64,000 bases of DNA from an uncultured Draconibacterium sp. (GTDB taxonomy: Bacteria; Bacteroidota; Bacteroidia; Bacteroidales; Prolixibacteraceae). The notes beneath the pieces were generated by a model. It was given only the letters and a program-made list of their open reading frames with translations. It searched no databases and was not told the DNA's origin. The DNA lies in contig CANLMQ010000013.1 in NCBI GenBank assembly GCA_947492175.1, positions 88,600 through 152,599 on the forward strand. Direction: 5' to 3'. Positions 44,692 through 55,512 of this stretch are shown here, piece after piece. Each line of letters begins with the position of its first letter. Within the stretch, counting starts at the first letter, position 1. Made by a program: the position numbers and the translations under genes.

Positions 44692-46482
44692 TTAGCTGTT
44701 TTTCCCTACTGAATAGATATCATCAATTAAATGTTGGTATTTCACAGCAACCATATTTCGTCGTAATTTAAGCGTTGGCGACAGTTCCCCTGAACTTGGT
44801 GTCCATTCATCGCAAACCAACCTGATTCGACTAATTTGCTCATGCGATCCCAGAGTTTTGTTTATGGCAGCCACCTCTTTTTGCAACTTACTAATAACAA
44901 TTGGCTTTTCAATTAAGTCCTTATTGTCTTCGTAATGAACTTTATGCTCCGATGCCCAATCGTGTAACATCGGGAAACAGGGAGAAATAATGGCACTCGC
45001 AAACTTCTCGTTGGCTCCTATAACCATCACCTGCTCAATCAACTGCGAGGTTTTCAATTTGTTCTCAATCATTTGCGGAGCAATATACTTGCCACCCGAA
45101 AGCTTGAATATTTCCTTTTTCCTATCGGTAATTTTCAGATACTTATCATCTTCTAAAACACCAATATCGCCAGTATGAAACCAACCGTTTTCATCAATCA
45201 CCTCGTCGGTTAATTCAGGTGCTTTGTAGTACCCCTTCATAACCCCGGGGCCTTTACATAAAACCTCACCATCCGAAGCAATTTTCACCTCGTAGCCTTC
45301 CAGTATTGGCCCCACTGTTCCAATTTTCATTTCGTTTAACACCGGGTTATTAACAGCAATTACCGGCGATGTTTCTGTTAATCCGTATCCTTCCAGATTA
45401 TACATTTTCGACATTCCCAACACCCTGGCAATCCGTGGTTGTAGAGCCGCTCCTCCCGAAACAATATAAACGATGTTTCCTCCTAATGCTTCACGCCACT
45501 TCGAATAAATTAACTTATCAGCTATTTTTATTTTCAGGCTTAGCAACGGACCATACTTTTTATTGTATTCAAAATGTCGGGTCAAATTAAGCGCCCAGAA
45601 ATAAATCGATTTTTTTATTCCGCTTAGCTCTTTCCCTTTTGCCACAAAACCGTCGTAAACCTTTTCCAGTAACCGTGGAACCGAGTTAAACATATGTGGT
45701 TTTATTTCCTTTATTGCTGAAACTATTTGAGACAGGTTCCCCACATAATATACTCCCATTCCTTTGTATTGAAAATGGTAGTTGACGCTGCGTTCGTAAA
45801 CATGGCAAAGTGGTAAAAAGCTTATTACCCGATGATCTTTCCCCAGTTCGTGCATTTTAGCATGGGCTGTAAAATTCGATACCAGATTCTTTTGAGTAAG
45901 CATCACTCCTTTCGGAACACCAGTTGTTCCTGAGGTATAAATCAAGGTTGCCAAATCTTCCGGCACTATCGATTTTTTCAATGCTTCCATCTCAGCTTCA
46001 TAATCTGCTCGTTTTGTTTCACCCAGATCAAGTATCTCCTGATAGTATTTTGCGTGTTCAATTTCTTCAAAAGTATAGACCGAGTCCAGCCCACCTATCA
46101 TATTAGTTAGCGGCACCAGAACATTATAAAGCTTTTTATCGCCAACTAATAAAAGTTTTACCTCGGCATGTTTTAAAATGTACTTGTAATCATCTTCTCC
46201 CAATGTTGGATAAATAGGAACGTGTACCACTCCAATCATGGCCATTCCCATATCTGCAAAATTCCATTCCGGCCGATTGGTTGTTACAGTAGCTACTTTA
46301 TCACCCTTTTTTAGGCCCAATGCCAATAATCCCAAGGCAAACTGATGCGATTTTTTGTAGTATTCTTCAGTAGAGTAAGTGTACCATTTCCCATCCTTTT
46401 TGCCTCCTAAGGCATCTTCTCTTGGAAATTCATTTAAAGCCCGTTCAAGGATATCAAAAGTGCGTGTAACTATCTGTCCCAT
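44692..46482 (-). CDS. Long-chain acyl-CoA synthetase (AMP-forming)
   Basis: A 596-residue adenylate-forming enzyme that activates fatty acids to acyl-CoA. Motifs are the P-loop-like LATLIYTSGTTGVPKGVMLT, the A5 region LEGYGLTETSPVIAV, ENGWFHTGDIGVLEDD and the hinge LKITDRKKEIFKLSGGKYIA. The length and LTETSP pattern fit bacterial long-chain synthetases of the FadD/FAA type. It has its own terminator and stands alone; it can use exogenous fatty acids. Confidence 0.94.
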   Translation of the reverse strand: MGQIVTRTFDILERALNEFPREDALGGKKDGKWYTYSTEEYYKKSHQFALGLLALGLKKGDKVATVTTNRPEWNFADMGMAMIGVVHVPIYPTLGEDDYKYILKHAEVKLLLVGDKKLYNVLVPLTNMIGGLDSVYTFEEIEHAKYYQEILDLGETKRADYEAEMEALKKSIVPEDLATLIYTSGTTGVPKGVMLTQKNLVSNFTAHAKMHELGKDHRVISFLPLCHVYERSVNYHFQYKGMGVYYVGNLSQIVSAIKEIKPHMFNSVPRLLEKVYDGFVAKGKELSGIKKSIYFWALNLTRHFEYNKKYGPLLSLKIKIADKLIYSKWREALGGNIVYIVSGGAALQPRIARVLGMSKMYNLEGYGLTETSPVIAVNNPVLNEMKIGTVGPILEGYEVKIASDGEVLCKGPGVMKGYYKAPELTDEVIDENGWFHTGDIGVLEDDKYLKITDRKKEIFKLSGGKYIAPQMIENKLKTSQLIEQVMVIGANEKFASAIISPCFPMLHDWASEHKVHYEDNKDLIEKPIVISKLQKEVAAINKTLGSHEQISRIRLVCDEWTPSSGELSPTLKLRRNMVAVKYQHLIDDIYSVGKNS

Positions 46483-46768
46483 ATTTCAATTTTAAAAAAC
46501 AGCCTAATATAATAGTTTTGTTTCATCACTTTTTAACAAAACATTAATGAGATAAAAACACAACACTATTTATACTTATTCCAGACAATTCTATCTACCT
46601 GTCTTCATGACACTTACGAGGTTGTCGTTCGATTTTCAGAGTAAAATGTTCAAAATTTTAAAAATGAAGTACACATTTAATGATATATAAATCTGTAAAA
46701 ACCGGCCAGTCTTTTGCGAATTTTACAAACTAACAAAAATGAAATAATACTGTTTTAGTAGACCCCCA

Positions 46769-49700
46769 CTATTTTTTAGCATTCTCCCTTTCGTATTTCG
46801 AATCTTTAAAATATGCCCAAATAATTAAACCGGCCAACACAAGAATAGAGGCAGGAACAGCAGGATTTACACCATCGGCCACACCTTTCCCGTACGAGTG
46901 TAAACCACTGAGGTAATAATTCACTCCAAAATAGGTCATTAACACCGAAGCAAAGCTGATTATTGAAGCAACATTATAATTATAGATCCCTTTTAATGAA
47001 GGAATCAGACGCATGTGAACAACAAAAGAATAAATTACAACAGTAATGAGCGACCAGGTTTCTTTTGGATCCCAACCCCAGTAACGCCCCCAACTTTCAT
47101 TTGCCCAAATTCCGCCGAGAAAAGTACCAATTGTTAGAAAATAAAGGCCAACCGTTGCCGACATTTCATTAATGGTTGTCAGCTGATCAATAAAACCCGT
47201 TACTTTTTCCTGATTAGTTTTGTTTCTCATCACAATCAGGATCATTACCAAAACGCCCAGAAACATACTTAGCCCAATAAAACCATAACTGGCAGTAATT
47301 ACCGAAACATGTATCGTAAGCCAGTACGACTTTAAAACCGGAACCAGGCTTGTTATTTCGGGGTTCATCCAGCTAAGATGTGCAACAAATAGTGCGATAC
47401 CAGAAAGAAAAGCGGCAGTACCCACAACCATTGGATATTTACGCCCGAATATTAAACCAGCCAACATAGCTGCCCAGGCAACATAAACCACCGATTCATA
47501 GCCATTGCTCCAGGGTGCGTGTCCGGAAATATACCAGCGTAATATTAAACCAATTGTATGTACCAAAAACAATAGCACTATAAGACCGAAGAATGATATC
47601 CGTAAAAAACGGGGTAATTGTTTTTGCCTGAAAATATTTACAAAGAGTACGAATAACAACAAGAATCCAAAAAGCAAATAAAACGGAAAAATACGTTTAA
47701 AAGGATTTACCTGGTTAAACAAAATCTCAACATTCTTTTTTGTTTCCGAAGGTAATAATTCGGCACCGTATTTTTTCTGAAAGTTTGAAACAGCTCCCAA
47801 AACCTGTAAAGCATCGGCATTATTATTCTCGTTTATAGACTGAATTAGAAGCTGGAAGCCACTCTGAATAAAAATAGAATCCCCATCGGTATACTCCAAA
47901 GCCTGTGCTCCGGGTGCATACCATGTATCTTCTCTTGTTTCCCTCGGAAACAGGTGGAACATGGCTCCCTGGAAAACCATAAAACAGATATTCACACGCT
48001 CATCTACATAAATATATTCTTTTTCTACTCTGTTGCGAAATGCAGGAGCCTTTGCGTAAGCAGCTCGTACAGCATCCGAAATTTTATAGTTCCCTTGTCC
48101 GTCGAACAGCGATTGAATAGTAATGTACTTATTTTGCGCCCCCAATGTGGAAGCCAACGTTTTGTTCGACACTTTAATAATGGGCATCGAACGCCAGATT
48201 TCCGGGTAAGCCATCATACTTAAAACCACCTCATCCGATGATTTTCCGTATAATGTTGATTTTCGGCTAACCTTCCGAACAATTTCGCTGGTTAATGTCG
48301 ACACCGGTTCTATTCTTCCATCAACACCCTGTACCCAGAGTTTACTAAACTCGTCGGTTACAGCTTTATCCATAGCCGGTATTCCGGCTCCCAATCCGGT
48401 TTGTGCAGAACCTGACAAAGTCAGTCCACCAAACAGAAAAATCAACAAAATTGTTTTCACCGAATTTTCGTTCAACCTTCTTACCAGGTATTGAAAATAC
48501 GATCCTTTGTTTATTAGCGAAGAAATAAAACCAATAATCATAAGCGCATACCCAATATACGAAACCCAGGTACCCCAAAAGTCGTGATTTACAGAAAGAA
48601 TAGTTCCCTTTTCATCGATATCATACGACGACTGGAAAAACTTATATCCCCGATGACTTAATGTATTATTCATAAAAATACGAATGTCTTTTTTGATTCC
48701 TTTTTGTTCATCTTTTAGCACAACCTCGCTTGCAAACGACGAAGGCGACTTCGACCCCGGATATCGTTCCAGTTCGAAATCTTTTAAATAAATACTAAAC
48801 GGAACTGCAAGAGGTAATGCGCCATAAGCAAGCTTTAAAACACCGTCACCCAACGGAATTCGAACGGTATCTGGTTTTACTCCGGAATGTCCGAATACCG
48901 GCACTGTTTGTTGTCTTATCCCGTCAGAAATTTGTATTAAAACTGCATCTTCCCGGGTTTCAGCCTGGCTTTTTACTGCAGTAAATGTTGCACTTGGTAT
49001 AAAACTTCTGATTAAAAAACGGAATTCTCCAAAGCCATACAAAAACATCGGTTTTACCGGAATTGTATCTCCTGCTGAAAATGCCCTCATATCCTGGGTT
49101 GCCATAGTTGTTTCCTCCAGTTGTTCTACCGAAGTCATAAACAGTGTATTTTCCTGCATAAAAAAGTTAATTAACCTTTTTTCATTTACGTTAAAACCTG
49201 CCGTAAAACCCGGATAATCCAACACATCTCCCTTTCTGAATGAATAGGACTGCATTCCCTGGCCTCCCGGAGCCGAAAACACAAAATCGATAACAGGCTC
49301 ACCATTTTCAGAAACAATAGCTTTTCGTTCTGCATCCTGAATAAATCCTACTGCTTTTACTTTAACTTTTTTACCGTTTACATCAAATTTTGCCGAATAT
49401 TGTTTGGGTGTCAGTTCCGAAAAACGAACTACATCCTCCTTTTCCTGCCCTTCGAAACCGGCATAAAAATAATCTTCGGACGAAAGAATAAAATTGGCAC
49501 TTTCATTTTCCCGGATGTGCATTACTCCTTCAAAGCTAAAAAAGCGGGTAATTCCCGCCCCTAATATTATTACAATAAAGGCAATATGAAACAAACCCAG
49601 AGTAAATCTTTTGCGGGTAAAAAATTTATAACGAATAAGATTGTTTATCAGGTTTAAGGTAAACAGTGCCCAAAGCAGCTCAAACCAGTGTCGGTTGTAA

Positions 49701-49831
49701 ACCAGAGCACGTGCTGTTGAAGTACCGTAACTGCTTTCAATAAAAGTAGCAATAGCCATTGAAAAAGCCAGTGCAAGAAAAAGAAAGGCCATAAATGGCA
49801 GAGATGTAACAAAAGAATACAGTTTTTTCAT
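46769..49831 (-). CDS. Fused ResB-CcsA cytochrome c biogenesis protein
   Basis: A 1020-residue membrane protein joining both system II heme-lyase subunits. The N-terminal ResB part has helices near residues 10-30, 45-65, 75-95 and about 420-445, with a large periplasmic region between. The C-terminal CcsA part has about eight helices, with the heme-binding WWD motif in NESWGRYWGWDPKETWSLI and flanking histidines such as ALFVAHLSWM, SYWLTIHVSVITAS and YSFVVHMRLIP. It attaches heme to apocytochromes c. Fusion is a known Bacteroidota and epsilonproteobacterial form. Confidence 0.93.
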   Translation of the reverse strand: MKKLYSFVTSLPFMAFLFLALAFSMAIATFIESSYGTSTARALVYNRHWFELLWALFTLNLINNLIRYKFFTRKRFTLGLFHIAFIVIILGAGITRFFSFEGVMHIRENESANFILSSEDYFYAGFEGQEKEDVVRFSELTPKQYSAKFDVNGKKVKVKAVGFIQDAERKAIVSENGEPVIDFVFSAPGGQGMQSYSFRKGDVLDYPGFTAGFNVNEKRLINFFMQENTLFMTSVEQLEETTMATQDMRAFSAGDTIPVKPMFLYGFGEFRFLIRSFIPSATFTAVKSQAETREDAVLIQISDGIRQQTVPVFGHSGVKPDTVRIPLGDGVLKLAYGALPLAVPFSIYLKDFELERYPGSKSPSSFASEVVLKDEQKGIKKDIRIFMNNTLSHRGYKFFQSSYDIDEKGTILSVNHDFWGTWVSYIGYALMIIGFISSLINKGSYFQYLVRRLNENSVKTILLIFLFGGLTLSGSAQTGLGAGIPAMDKAVTDEFSKLWVQGVDGRIEPVSTLTSEIVRKVSRKSTLYGKSSDEVVLSMMAYPEIWRSMPIIKVSNKTLASTLGAQNKYITIQSLFDGQGNYKISDAVRAAYAKAPAFRNRVEKEYIYVDERVNICFMVFQGAMFHLFPRETREDTWYAPGAQALEYTDGDSIFIQSGFQLLIQSINENNNADALQVLGAVSNFQKKYGAELLPSETKKNVEILFNQVNPFKRIFPFYLLFGFLLLFVLFVNIFRQKQLPRFLRISFFGLIVLLFLVHTIGLILRWYISGHAPWSNGYESVVYVAWAAMLAGLIFGRKYPMVVGTAAFLSGIALFVAHLSWMNPEITSLVPVLKSYWLTIHVSVITASYGFIGLSMFLGVLVMILIVMRNKTNQEKVTGFIDQLTTINEMSATVGLYFLTIGTFLGGIWANESWGRYWGWDPKETWSLITVVIYSFVVHMRLIPSLKGIYNYNVASIISFASVLMTYFGVNYYLSGLHSYGKGVADGVNPAVPASILVLAGLIIWAYFKDSKYERENAKK

Positions 49832-50211
49832 CTTATTAAAATTGTTTATTCTTTAACGTATCTGATGCCTGACTGGTTTGTGCAACCAATCAGGAAACTT
49901 CCATTAGAAATTAATCTTCCTTTTTTGACAAAAATCGTAATGGCTGTTTCATCCATCTTTATTTAATCAGGAAAACTGACTATTTAAACAGACTCCTGTT
50001 AAAATGGTTTTGCAGTCCAGATTATTTCTTTAAAATTATAACCGCTGAAAATAGTTCTTATTTAGAACAATTCAAAAAAAGACAGGAAACAAAAAACCCG
50101 TTCCTGTTATTCTAAATAAACAAGAACGGGTCTTTGAGTCAGATGGTTTTTAACAACCTTCTTATTTAAACGCTGACAGGAATTAGTTCCACTCAACGAT
50201 TTTCTTTACCC
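49832..50211. other. Gap between ccs and alaS
   Basis: No gene was found. It holds the alaS terminator and, upstream of the ResB-CcsA start on the minus strand, an imperfect 11-bp hairpin at 49868-49894 (CCTGACTGGTT with AACCAATCAGG). The rest shows nothing recognisable. Confidence 0.5.
50091..50131 (-). terminator. Rho-independent terminator of alaS
   Basis: An ACCCGTTC/GAACGGGT stem with three more pairs beyond one mismatch, followed on the minus strand by six T residues. Confidence 0.85.
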
Positions 50212-52833
50212 TTAATACAGAAACGAGAGTGCTTTTTCAATGGCAGCCTGCAAACCGGTTACATCTTTACCTCCGGCGGTTGCGTAAAATGGCTGGCCAC
50301 CTCCGCCACCCTTAATTTCGCGTCCGGCCTCACGAACAATCTGGCCGGCATTTAAGCCTTTCTCGGCAACAATATTATCCGAAATCATTACAGTTAACTG
50401 AGGTTTACCATTTATGTCGGCACCCAGTACCAGGAAAAGGTTTTCAACTTCACCTTTTAGCTGAAAAGCAAGGTCCTTTACCAAAGCAGCATTTTCCACT
50501 TCAATTTTATCTGTAATAATATTTACTCCACGCTCCAGCAGTACTTTGCTCTTTAAATCAGCTTTTAATATTTTCATTCCCTCACGCTGAAAATGTTCAA
50601 TTTGTTTCGAAAGTTCCGAGTTGTTTTCTTGCAACTTCATTACACTATCGTATAAATCTTTCGAACCTTTCAAAGCCTCATCAATTTTTTTCAGTACTTC
50701 AAGTTGATCGTTGATATATTTTTCGGCACGACCAGCAGTAATTGCTTCTATACGACGCACCCCGGCAGCAATTGCACTTTCCGAAACGATTTTCAGTAAA
50801 CCGATTTGCCCTGTTGCAGCCACGTGTGTTCCTCCGCATAGCTCCACCGACTCGCCAAAACGAATTACGCGAACCGCCTCGCCGTATTTTTCGCCAAACA
50901 ACATCATGGCACCCGAAGCTTTGGCATCCTCAATAGCCATTTCCCGATTTTCTTCCTGTACTGAATTATGCCGGATTTTTTCGTTCACCAATTTCTCAAC
51001 CTCAGCAATTTCTTCATCTGTCATTTTCTTAAAGTGCGAGAAATCGAAACGCAAATGATCGGCATTTACCAACGAACCTTTTTGTTCGACATGTGTTCCC
51101 AGCACTTCACGCAAAGCAGCGTGCAGCAAGTGAGTAGCAGTGTGATTATTGGCAATATTTTCCCTGCGTTCGGCACTTACCACAGCTTTAAAAGTAACTT
51201 CAGGATTAGCTGGCAATTCTTTTACCAGGTGAACGGTAAGGTTATTTTCTTTTTGTGTATCGAAGATTGAAGTTTTAACACCGGCCACTTCAATGTAACC
51301 TCTGTCACCTACCTGACCACCCGATTCGCCATAAAACGGAGTTTGATCGAATACCAGTTGAAAAAACGTTTTTTTCTTTTGAGTTACTTTCCGGTAGCGG
51401 GCAATCCGCACTTCTGCTTCAAGCTGATCGTATCCAAGAAATTCGGTCTTTTCAATTTTATGCAACTCTACCCAATCATCAGTTTCCTGTGCCGCAGCAT
51501 TTCTCGACCGGTTTTTCTGAGCTTCCATTTCCACTGCAAAACCTTTCTCATCCACATCCAGAGTGTTCTCGCGCGCAATCAACTGGGTAAGATCGAGCGG
51601 GAACCCGTAGGTATCATACAAAACAAAAGCATCTTTTCCTTCAATGGCTGCTTTGTTTTCTTTTTTAGACTTGGTAATAATATCATCGAGCAATTTAATT
51701 CCGGTTGAAAGCGTACGCAAAAACGACTCTTCTTCCTCTTTGATTACCTTCTCGATCAGCTGCTGTTGACTATTTAATTCAGGAAATGCTTCCCCCATGT
51801 TTTCTTTGAGTACCTCCACCAATTTGTAAATGAAGGATTCTTTAAATCCAAGGAAAGTATACCCGTAACGTACAGCACGACGTAAAATACGGCGGATTAC
51901 ATAACCAGCTTTATTGTTCGACGGCAACTGCCCATCAGCAATGGCAAATGCAACTGCTCGAAGGTGGTCGGCAATAACACGCATGGCAATATCCACTTTT
52001 TCGTCATCGCCATATTTTTTATTGCATAACTTTCCAAGCTCCGAAATTGTATCCTGAAAAACATCGGTATCGTAATTCGACTGAACTCCTTGCAATACCA
52101 TACACAAACGCTCGAACCCCATTCCGGTATCTACGTGTTTGTCTGGTAAATTCTCAAGATCGCCGTTTGCTTTTCTGTTAAACTGAATAAAAACCAGGTT
52201 CCAGATTTCAATAACCTGAGGATGGTCCATGTTTACCAAATCTCTTCCGGGAACTTTGGCACGTTCTTCTTCCGAACGAATATCTACGTGTACTTCGGAA
52301 CACGGTCCACATGGTCCGGTTTCGCCCATTTCCCAAAAGTTATCCTTTTTATTTCCGTTCAGAATCCGGTCTTTTGGTAAATACTGCTCCCAATAACCTG
52401 CCGCTTCATTATCGCGCTCCTGGTTATCGTCGGCACTTCCTTCAAAAACAGTAGCATACAAACGGTCTTCCGAAATTCCCATTTCTGTTACCAGAAATTC
52501 CCAGGCCCAATCAATGGCTTCCTTTTTAAAATAATCGCCAAACGACCAGTTTCCCAGCATTTCGAACATGGTATGATGGTACGTATCCAAACCTACTTCT
52601 TCCAAATCGTTATGTTTTCCTGAAACACGTAAACACTTCTGCGTATCGGCAACACGGGGATATTTTACAGGTTCATTCCCTAAAAACTGGTCTTTAAACT
52701 GGTTCATTCCCGCATTGGTAAACATCAGGGTTGGATCGCCTTTTACAACCATTGGTGCCGAGTTTACAATCTGGTGCTCTTTCCCTGTAAAAAAGTCGAG
52801 GAAAGCTTTACGTATCTCTTTAGAACTCTTCAT
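50212..52833 (-). CDS. alaS: Alanyl-tRNA synthetase
   Basis: An 873-residue class II synthetase. The catalytic domain has motif 1 (SAPMVVKGDPTLMFTNAGMN) and the segment DTYHHTMFEMLGNWSFGDYF. The tRNA-recognition region follows, then the editing domain with zinc ligands in NNHTATHLLHAALREV and VELCGGTHVAATGQIGLLK. The C-terminal DHHA1 domain ends GGGGGQPFYATAGGKD. All family marks are intact and the length is standard. It is divergent from the M23 peptidase gene. Confidence 0.98.
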   Translation of the reverse strand: MKSSKEIRKAFLDFFTGKEHQIVNSAPMVVKGDPTLMFTNAGMNQFKDQFLGNEPVKYPRVADTQKCLRVSGKHNDLEEVGLDTYHHTMFEMLGNWSFGDYFKKEAIDWAWEFLVTEMGISEDRLYATVFEGSADDNQERDNEAAGYWEQYLPKDRILNGNKKDNFWEMGETGPCGPCSEVHVDIRSEEERAKVPGRDLVNMDHPQVIEIWNLVFIQFNRKANGDLENLPDKHVDTGMGFERLCMVLQGVQSNYDTDVFQDTISELGKLCNKKYGDDEKVDIAMRVIADHLRAVAFAIADGQLPSNNKAGYVIRRILRRAVRYGYTFLGFKESFIYKLVEVLKENMGEAFPELNSQQQLIEKVIKEEEESFLRTLSTGIKLLDDIITKSKKENKAAIEGKDAFVLYDTYGFPLDLTQLIARENTLDVDEKGFAVEMEAQKNRSRNAAAQETDDWVELHKIEKTEFLGYDQLEAEVRIARYRKVTQKKKTFFQLVFDQTPFYGESGGQVGDRGYIEVAGVKTSIFDTQKENNLTVHLVKELPANPEVTFKAVVSAERRENIANNHTATHLLHAALREVLGTHVEQKGSLVNADHLRFDFSHFKKMTDEEIAEVEKLVNEKIRHNSVQEENREMAIEDAKASGAMMLFGEKYGEAVRVIRFGESVELCGGTHVAATGQIGLLKIVSESAIAAGVRRIEAITAGRAEKYINDQLEVLKKIDEALKGSKDLYDSVMKLQENNSELSKQIEHFQREGMKILKADLKSKVLLERGVNIITDKIEVENAALVKDLAFQLKGEVENLFLVLGADINGKPQLTVMISDNIVAEKGLNAGQIVREAGREIKGGGGGQPFYATAGGKDVTGLQAAIEKALSFLY

Positions 52834-52912
52834 TTTCAGTTTGTGTATTTTATAATTCTGTTAAAAAAATTTAAGCAAAGAAAACAAAATAACTGTTTAT
52901 GAGTTATTTACT

Positions 52913-52920
52913 TATCTTTG
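52913..52920 (+). promoter_or_regulatory. Predicted -7 element of the M23 peptidase operon
   Basis: TATCTTTG fits TAnnTTTG, 89 bp before the start of the M23 gene, so the leader would be about 80 nt. The matching -33 is unclear. Confidence 0.4.
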
Positions 52921-53009
52921 CGCCGAAAATAATTACGATTTTTTAAATCGCTGCAAAGTTATATGATTTAATTAATCATTCTTAAAATCAGAAAAAAAGT
53001 AGCCTTTAT

Positions 53010-53990
53010 ATGGCAAAGAAAAAATATAAATTTAATCCGGATACCCTCAGTTACGAAAGTGTTGGACTAACCTGGAAAGCCAAATTAGGGAAATGGTTAA
53101 CCTATTTCTCAAGTAGCTTTGCCCTTGCCCTGATCATGGTGGTTATTTTTGTTAACTTCTACGAAACACCAAAATCGAAAGCTTTAAAACGGGAGAACAA
53201 ACAACTTTTAACCCAATACGAGTTATTATCCAAAGATCTGGATAAGGTAGAAAAAGTATTATCCGAATTACAACAGCGCGACGACAACATTTACCGTGTG
53301 ATTTTTGAAGCCGAACCGATTCCCTCATCAGTACGAAAAGCTGGATTTGGAGGTACTAACAAATACAAACACCTTGAAGACCTTAGCAATGCCCAGTTGG
53401 TAATTGAAACGGCAAAAAAGCTTGATGTTATTTCGAAAGAGGCCTATATTCAATCAAAATCGTACGACGAAGTATTGGAACTGGCGCTCAATAAAGAGAA
53501 AATGTTGGCCTCGCTTCCTGCCATTCAACCCATTACAAATAAAGATTTGAAACGGATTTCAAGTGGCTGGGGGTACCGGGTTCATCCCATTTATAAAGTT
53601 CGTAAAATGCACTGGGGACAAGATTTTACAGCGCCTATAGGAACTCCTATTTTTGCCACCGGCGATGGTAAAATTAAAGATATAAAAGGATCGAAAAGAA
53701 GCCGCGTTGGTTTAGGACTTCACATTAAAATCGATCATGGATATGGTTACGAAACTGTTTACGGTCATTTAAACGGATTTAACGTAAAACGCGGACAAAA
53801 AGTAAAACGTGGCGAAATTATCGGTTATGTGGGTAATTCAGGCGGGTCAACTGCTCCTCACCTTCATTACGAAGTTCACCGAAATGGGAAAAAAGTAAAT
53901 CCGGCATATTACATGTTTAAAGATCTTACTCCACAGGAATACGATAAAATGATTGCCATCTCGTCAAATATTGGTCAATCGCTGGATTAG
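53010..53990 (+). CDS. M23-family (LytM-type) cell-wall peptidase
   Basis: A 326-residue envelope protein with one N-terminal membrane helix (FSSSFALALIMVVIFVNFYE, about 34-53), a coiled coil (about 60-95), then a C-terminal LytM domain (about 180-300). Zinc ligands are in YRVHPIYKVRKMHWGQDFTA (HxxxD) and APHLHYEVHRNG (HxH). It would cut peptidoglycan cross-links or act as a regulator of such enzymes. It is the first of a four-gene same-strand run ending with the zinc-ribbon protein. Confidence 0.93.
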   Translation: MAKKKYKFNPDTLSYESVGLTWKAKLGKWLTYFSSSFALALIMVVIFVNFYETPKSKALKRENKQLLTQYELLSKDLDKVEKVLSELQQRDDNIYRVIFEAEPIPSSVRKAGFGGTNKYKHLEDLSNAQLVIETAKKLDVISKEAYIQSKSYDEVLELALNKEKMLASLPAIQPITNKDLKRISSGWGYRVHPIYKVRKMHWGQDFTAPIGTPIFATGDGKIKDIKGSKRSRVGLGLHIKIDHGYGYETVYGHLNGFNVKRGQKVKRGEIIGYVGNSGGSTAPHLHYEVHRNGKKVNPAYYMFKDLTPQEYDKMIAISSNIGQSLD

Positions 53991-54043
53991 TTTTTTAACC
54001 AAGGTTTTATTATTTTCCCCACTTAAACAACAACAGGAATACT

Positions 54044-54397
54044 GTGCCCTACAAAAAGCCTAAAATAGAGAAGATATATTACAACATTGGTGAGGTTGCA
54101 AAGATGATGGATGTTGGCACGCCTACCATTCGCTACTGGGAAAATGAATTTGAAGCACTAAAACCTTTTAAAAATAAAAAAGGAAACAGGCTGTTTACTG
54201 CAAAAGACATTGAAACAGTTCGTTTTATTCATTACCTCGTAAAAACACGCGGACTAACCATAAAAGGGGCCAAGAAAAAACTGAAAGAAAACCGGAGTGA
54301 AACAATCGACAACTACGAAATTGTTAAACGTCTGGAAGATATCAGACAGGAATTAATTGAAATTAGTGACGGACTCAGCGATAATGACACAAATTAA
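54044..54397 (+). CDS. MerR-family transcriptional regulator
   Basis: A 117-residue regulator starting at GTG. The HTH region is YYNIGEVAKMMDVGTPTIRY with WENEFEALKPFKNKKGNRLF as wing, and the helical dimerisation segment IETVRFIHYLVKTRGLTIKG follows. No effector-binding domain remains, so it belongs to the short MerR type common in Bacteroidota. It overlaps the Nif3-like gene by 14 bp. Confidence 0.92.
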   Translation: MPYKKPKIEKIYYNIGEVAKMMDVGTPTIRYWENEFEALKPFKNKKGNRLFTAKDIETVRFIHYLVKTRGLTIKGAKKKLKENRSETIDNYEIVKRLEDIRQELIEISDGLSDNDTN

Positions 54398-55481
54398 ATA
54401 CATAAGCACCTTTTTTGAAAACCTGGCTCCTCTTCGTCTCCAGGAATCATACGACAACGCAGGTTTAATTGTTGGCGATGTAAATGCCGAAATTGATTCG
54501 GTTTTAGTAACACTTGATGTAACCGAAGAGGTTATTGAAGAAGCCATTCAAAAAAAAGCAGGTTTAATTGTTGCACACCATCCCATTGTTTTTTCTGGCC
54601 TGAAAAAAATTACCGGGAAAAATTATGTGGAACGCACACTCTTAAAAGCCATAAAAAACGACATTGCCATTTATGCTGCTCACACCAACCTCGACAGTGT
54701 TGAAGGCGGTGTAAACGGGAAGATTTGCGAAAAACTCAGACTTGAGAATTGTAAAATTCTGCAACCTGCAAATGGCCAGTTAAAAAAACTGGTAACCTAT
54801 GTCCCTGTCGATCATGCCAATAAAGTTCGCGAAGCGGTTTTTGCAGCAGGTGCAGGGCACATCGGGAATTACGATTCGTGTAGCTTTAATACCCACGGGC
54901 AAGGCACATTTAGAGGCAATGCAACCAGCAATCCATTTGTTGGTGAAAAAGGACAGCAACACTACGAAAACGAAATTCGCATTGAAACCATTTTCCCGGT
55001 CTACAACCAAGGAAAAATAATTAATGCACTTTTACAAGCTCATCCTTACGAAGAAGTAGCCTACGATATTTATTCGCTCGACAATAAATTCAACAAAGTT
55101 GGAATGGGGATGATTGGCACGCTTCCAACACAGAAAAACGAAACAGAATTCCTGCAGCAATTAAAAACAACATTTAACACGGGAGTAATAAAACACACAG
55201 CCTTACAAAATAAAAAGGTAAAAAAAGTAGCTGTTTGCGGGGGCGCCGGCTCTTTCCTTTTAAACCAGGCCATTGCAGCCCAAGCCGATATTTTTGTTAC
55301 CGGCGACTTTAAATACCACCAGTTTTTTGATGCAGAAAATAAAATAGTAATTGCAGATATCGGACATTTTGAGAGTGAACAATTCACTAAAGAACTTTTT
55401 TATGAGTTACTTACGAAAAATTTCCCTAAATTTGCAGTCCATTTGTCAGAGGTGAATACCAACCCGGTTTTTTACTTCTGA
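54384..55481 (+). CDS. Nif3-like dinuclear metal centre protein
   Basis: A 365-residue cytoplasmic protein of the Nif3/YbgI (DUF34) family, hexamers with a two-metal site and possible GTP cyclohydrolase I-like or hydrolase roles. Ligand motifs are GLIVAHHPIVFSGLKKI, IYAAHTNLDSVEGGVN and IADIGHFESEQFTKELFYEL. A middle insertion (about 130-235) gives the long form. ATG 54384 is chosen over an upstream TTG because the conserved N-terminus starts there. Confidence 0.93.
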   Translation: MTQIKYISTFFENLAPLRLQESYDNAGLIVGDVNAEIDSVLVTLDVTEEVIEEAIQKKAGLIVAHHPIVFSGLKKITGKNYVERTLLKAIKNDIAIYAAHTNLDSVEGGVNGKICEKLRLENCKILQPANGQLKKLVTYVPVDHANKVREAVFAAGAGHIGNYDSCSFNTHGQGTFRGNATSNPFVGEKGQQHYENEIRIETIFPVYNQGKIINALLQAHPYEEVAYDIYSLDNKFNKVGMGMIGTLPTQKNETEFLQQLKTTFNTGVIKHTALQNKKVKKVAVCGGAGSFLLNQAIAAQADIFVTGDFKYHQFFDAENKIVIADIGHFESEQFTKELFYELLTKNFPKFAVHLSEVNTNPVFYF

Positions 55482-55512
55482 TTTTTTAGTTTGAATAAAA
55501 AATATTACGAGC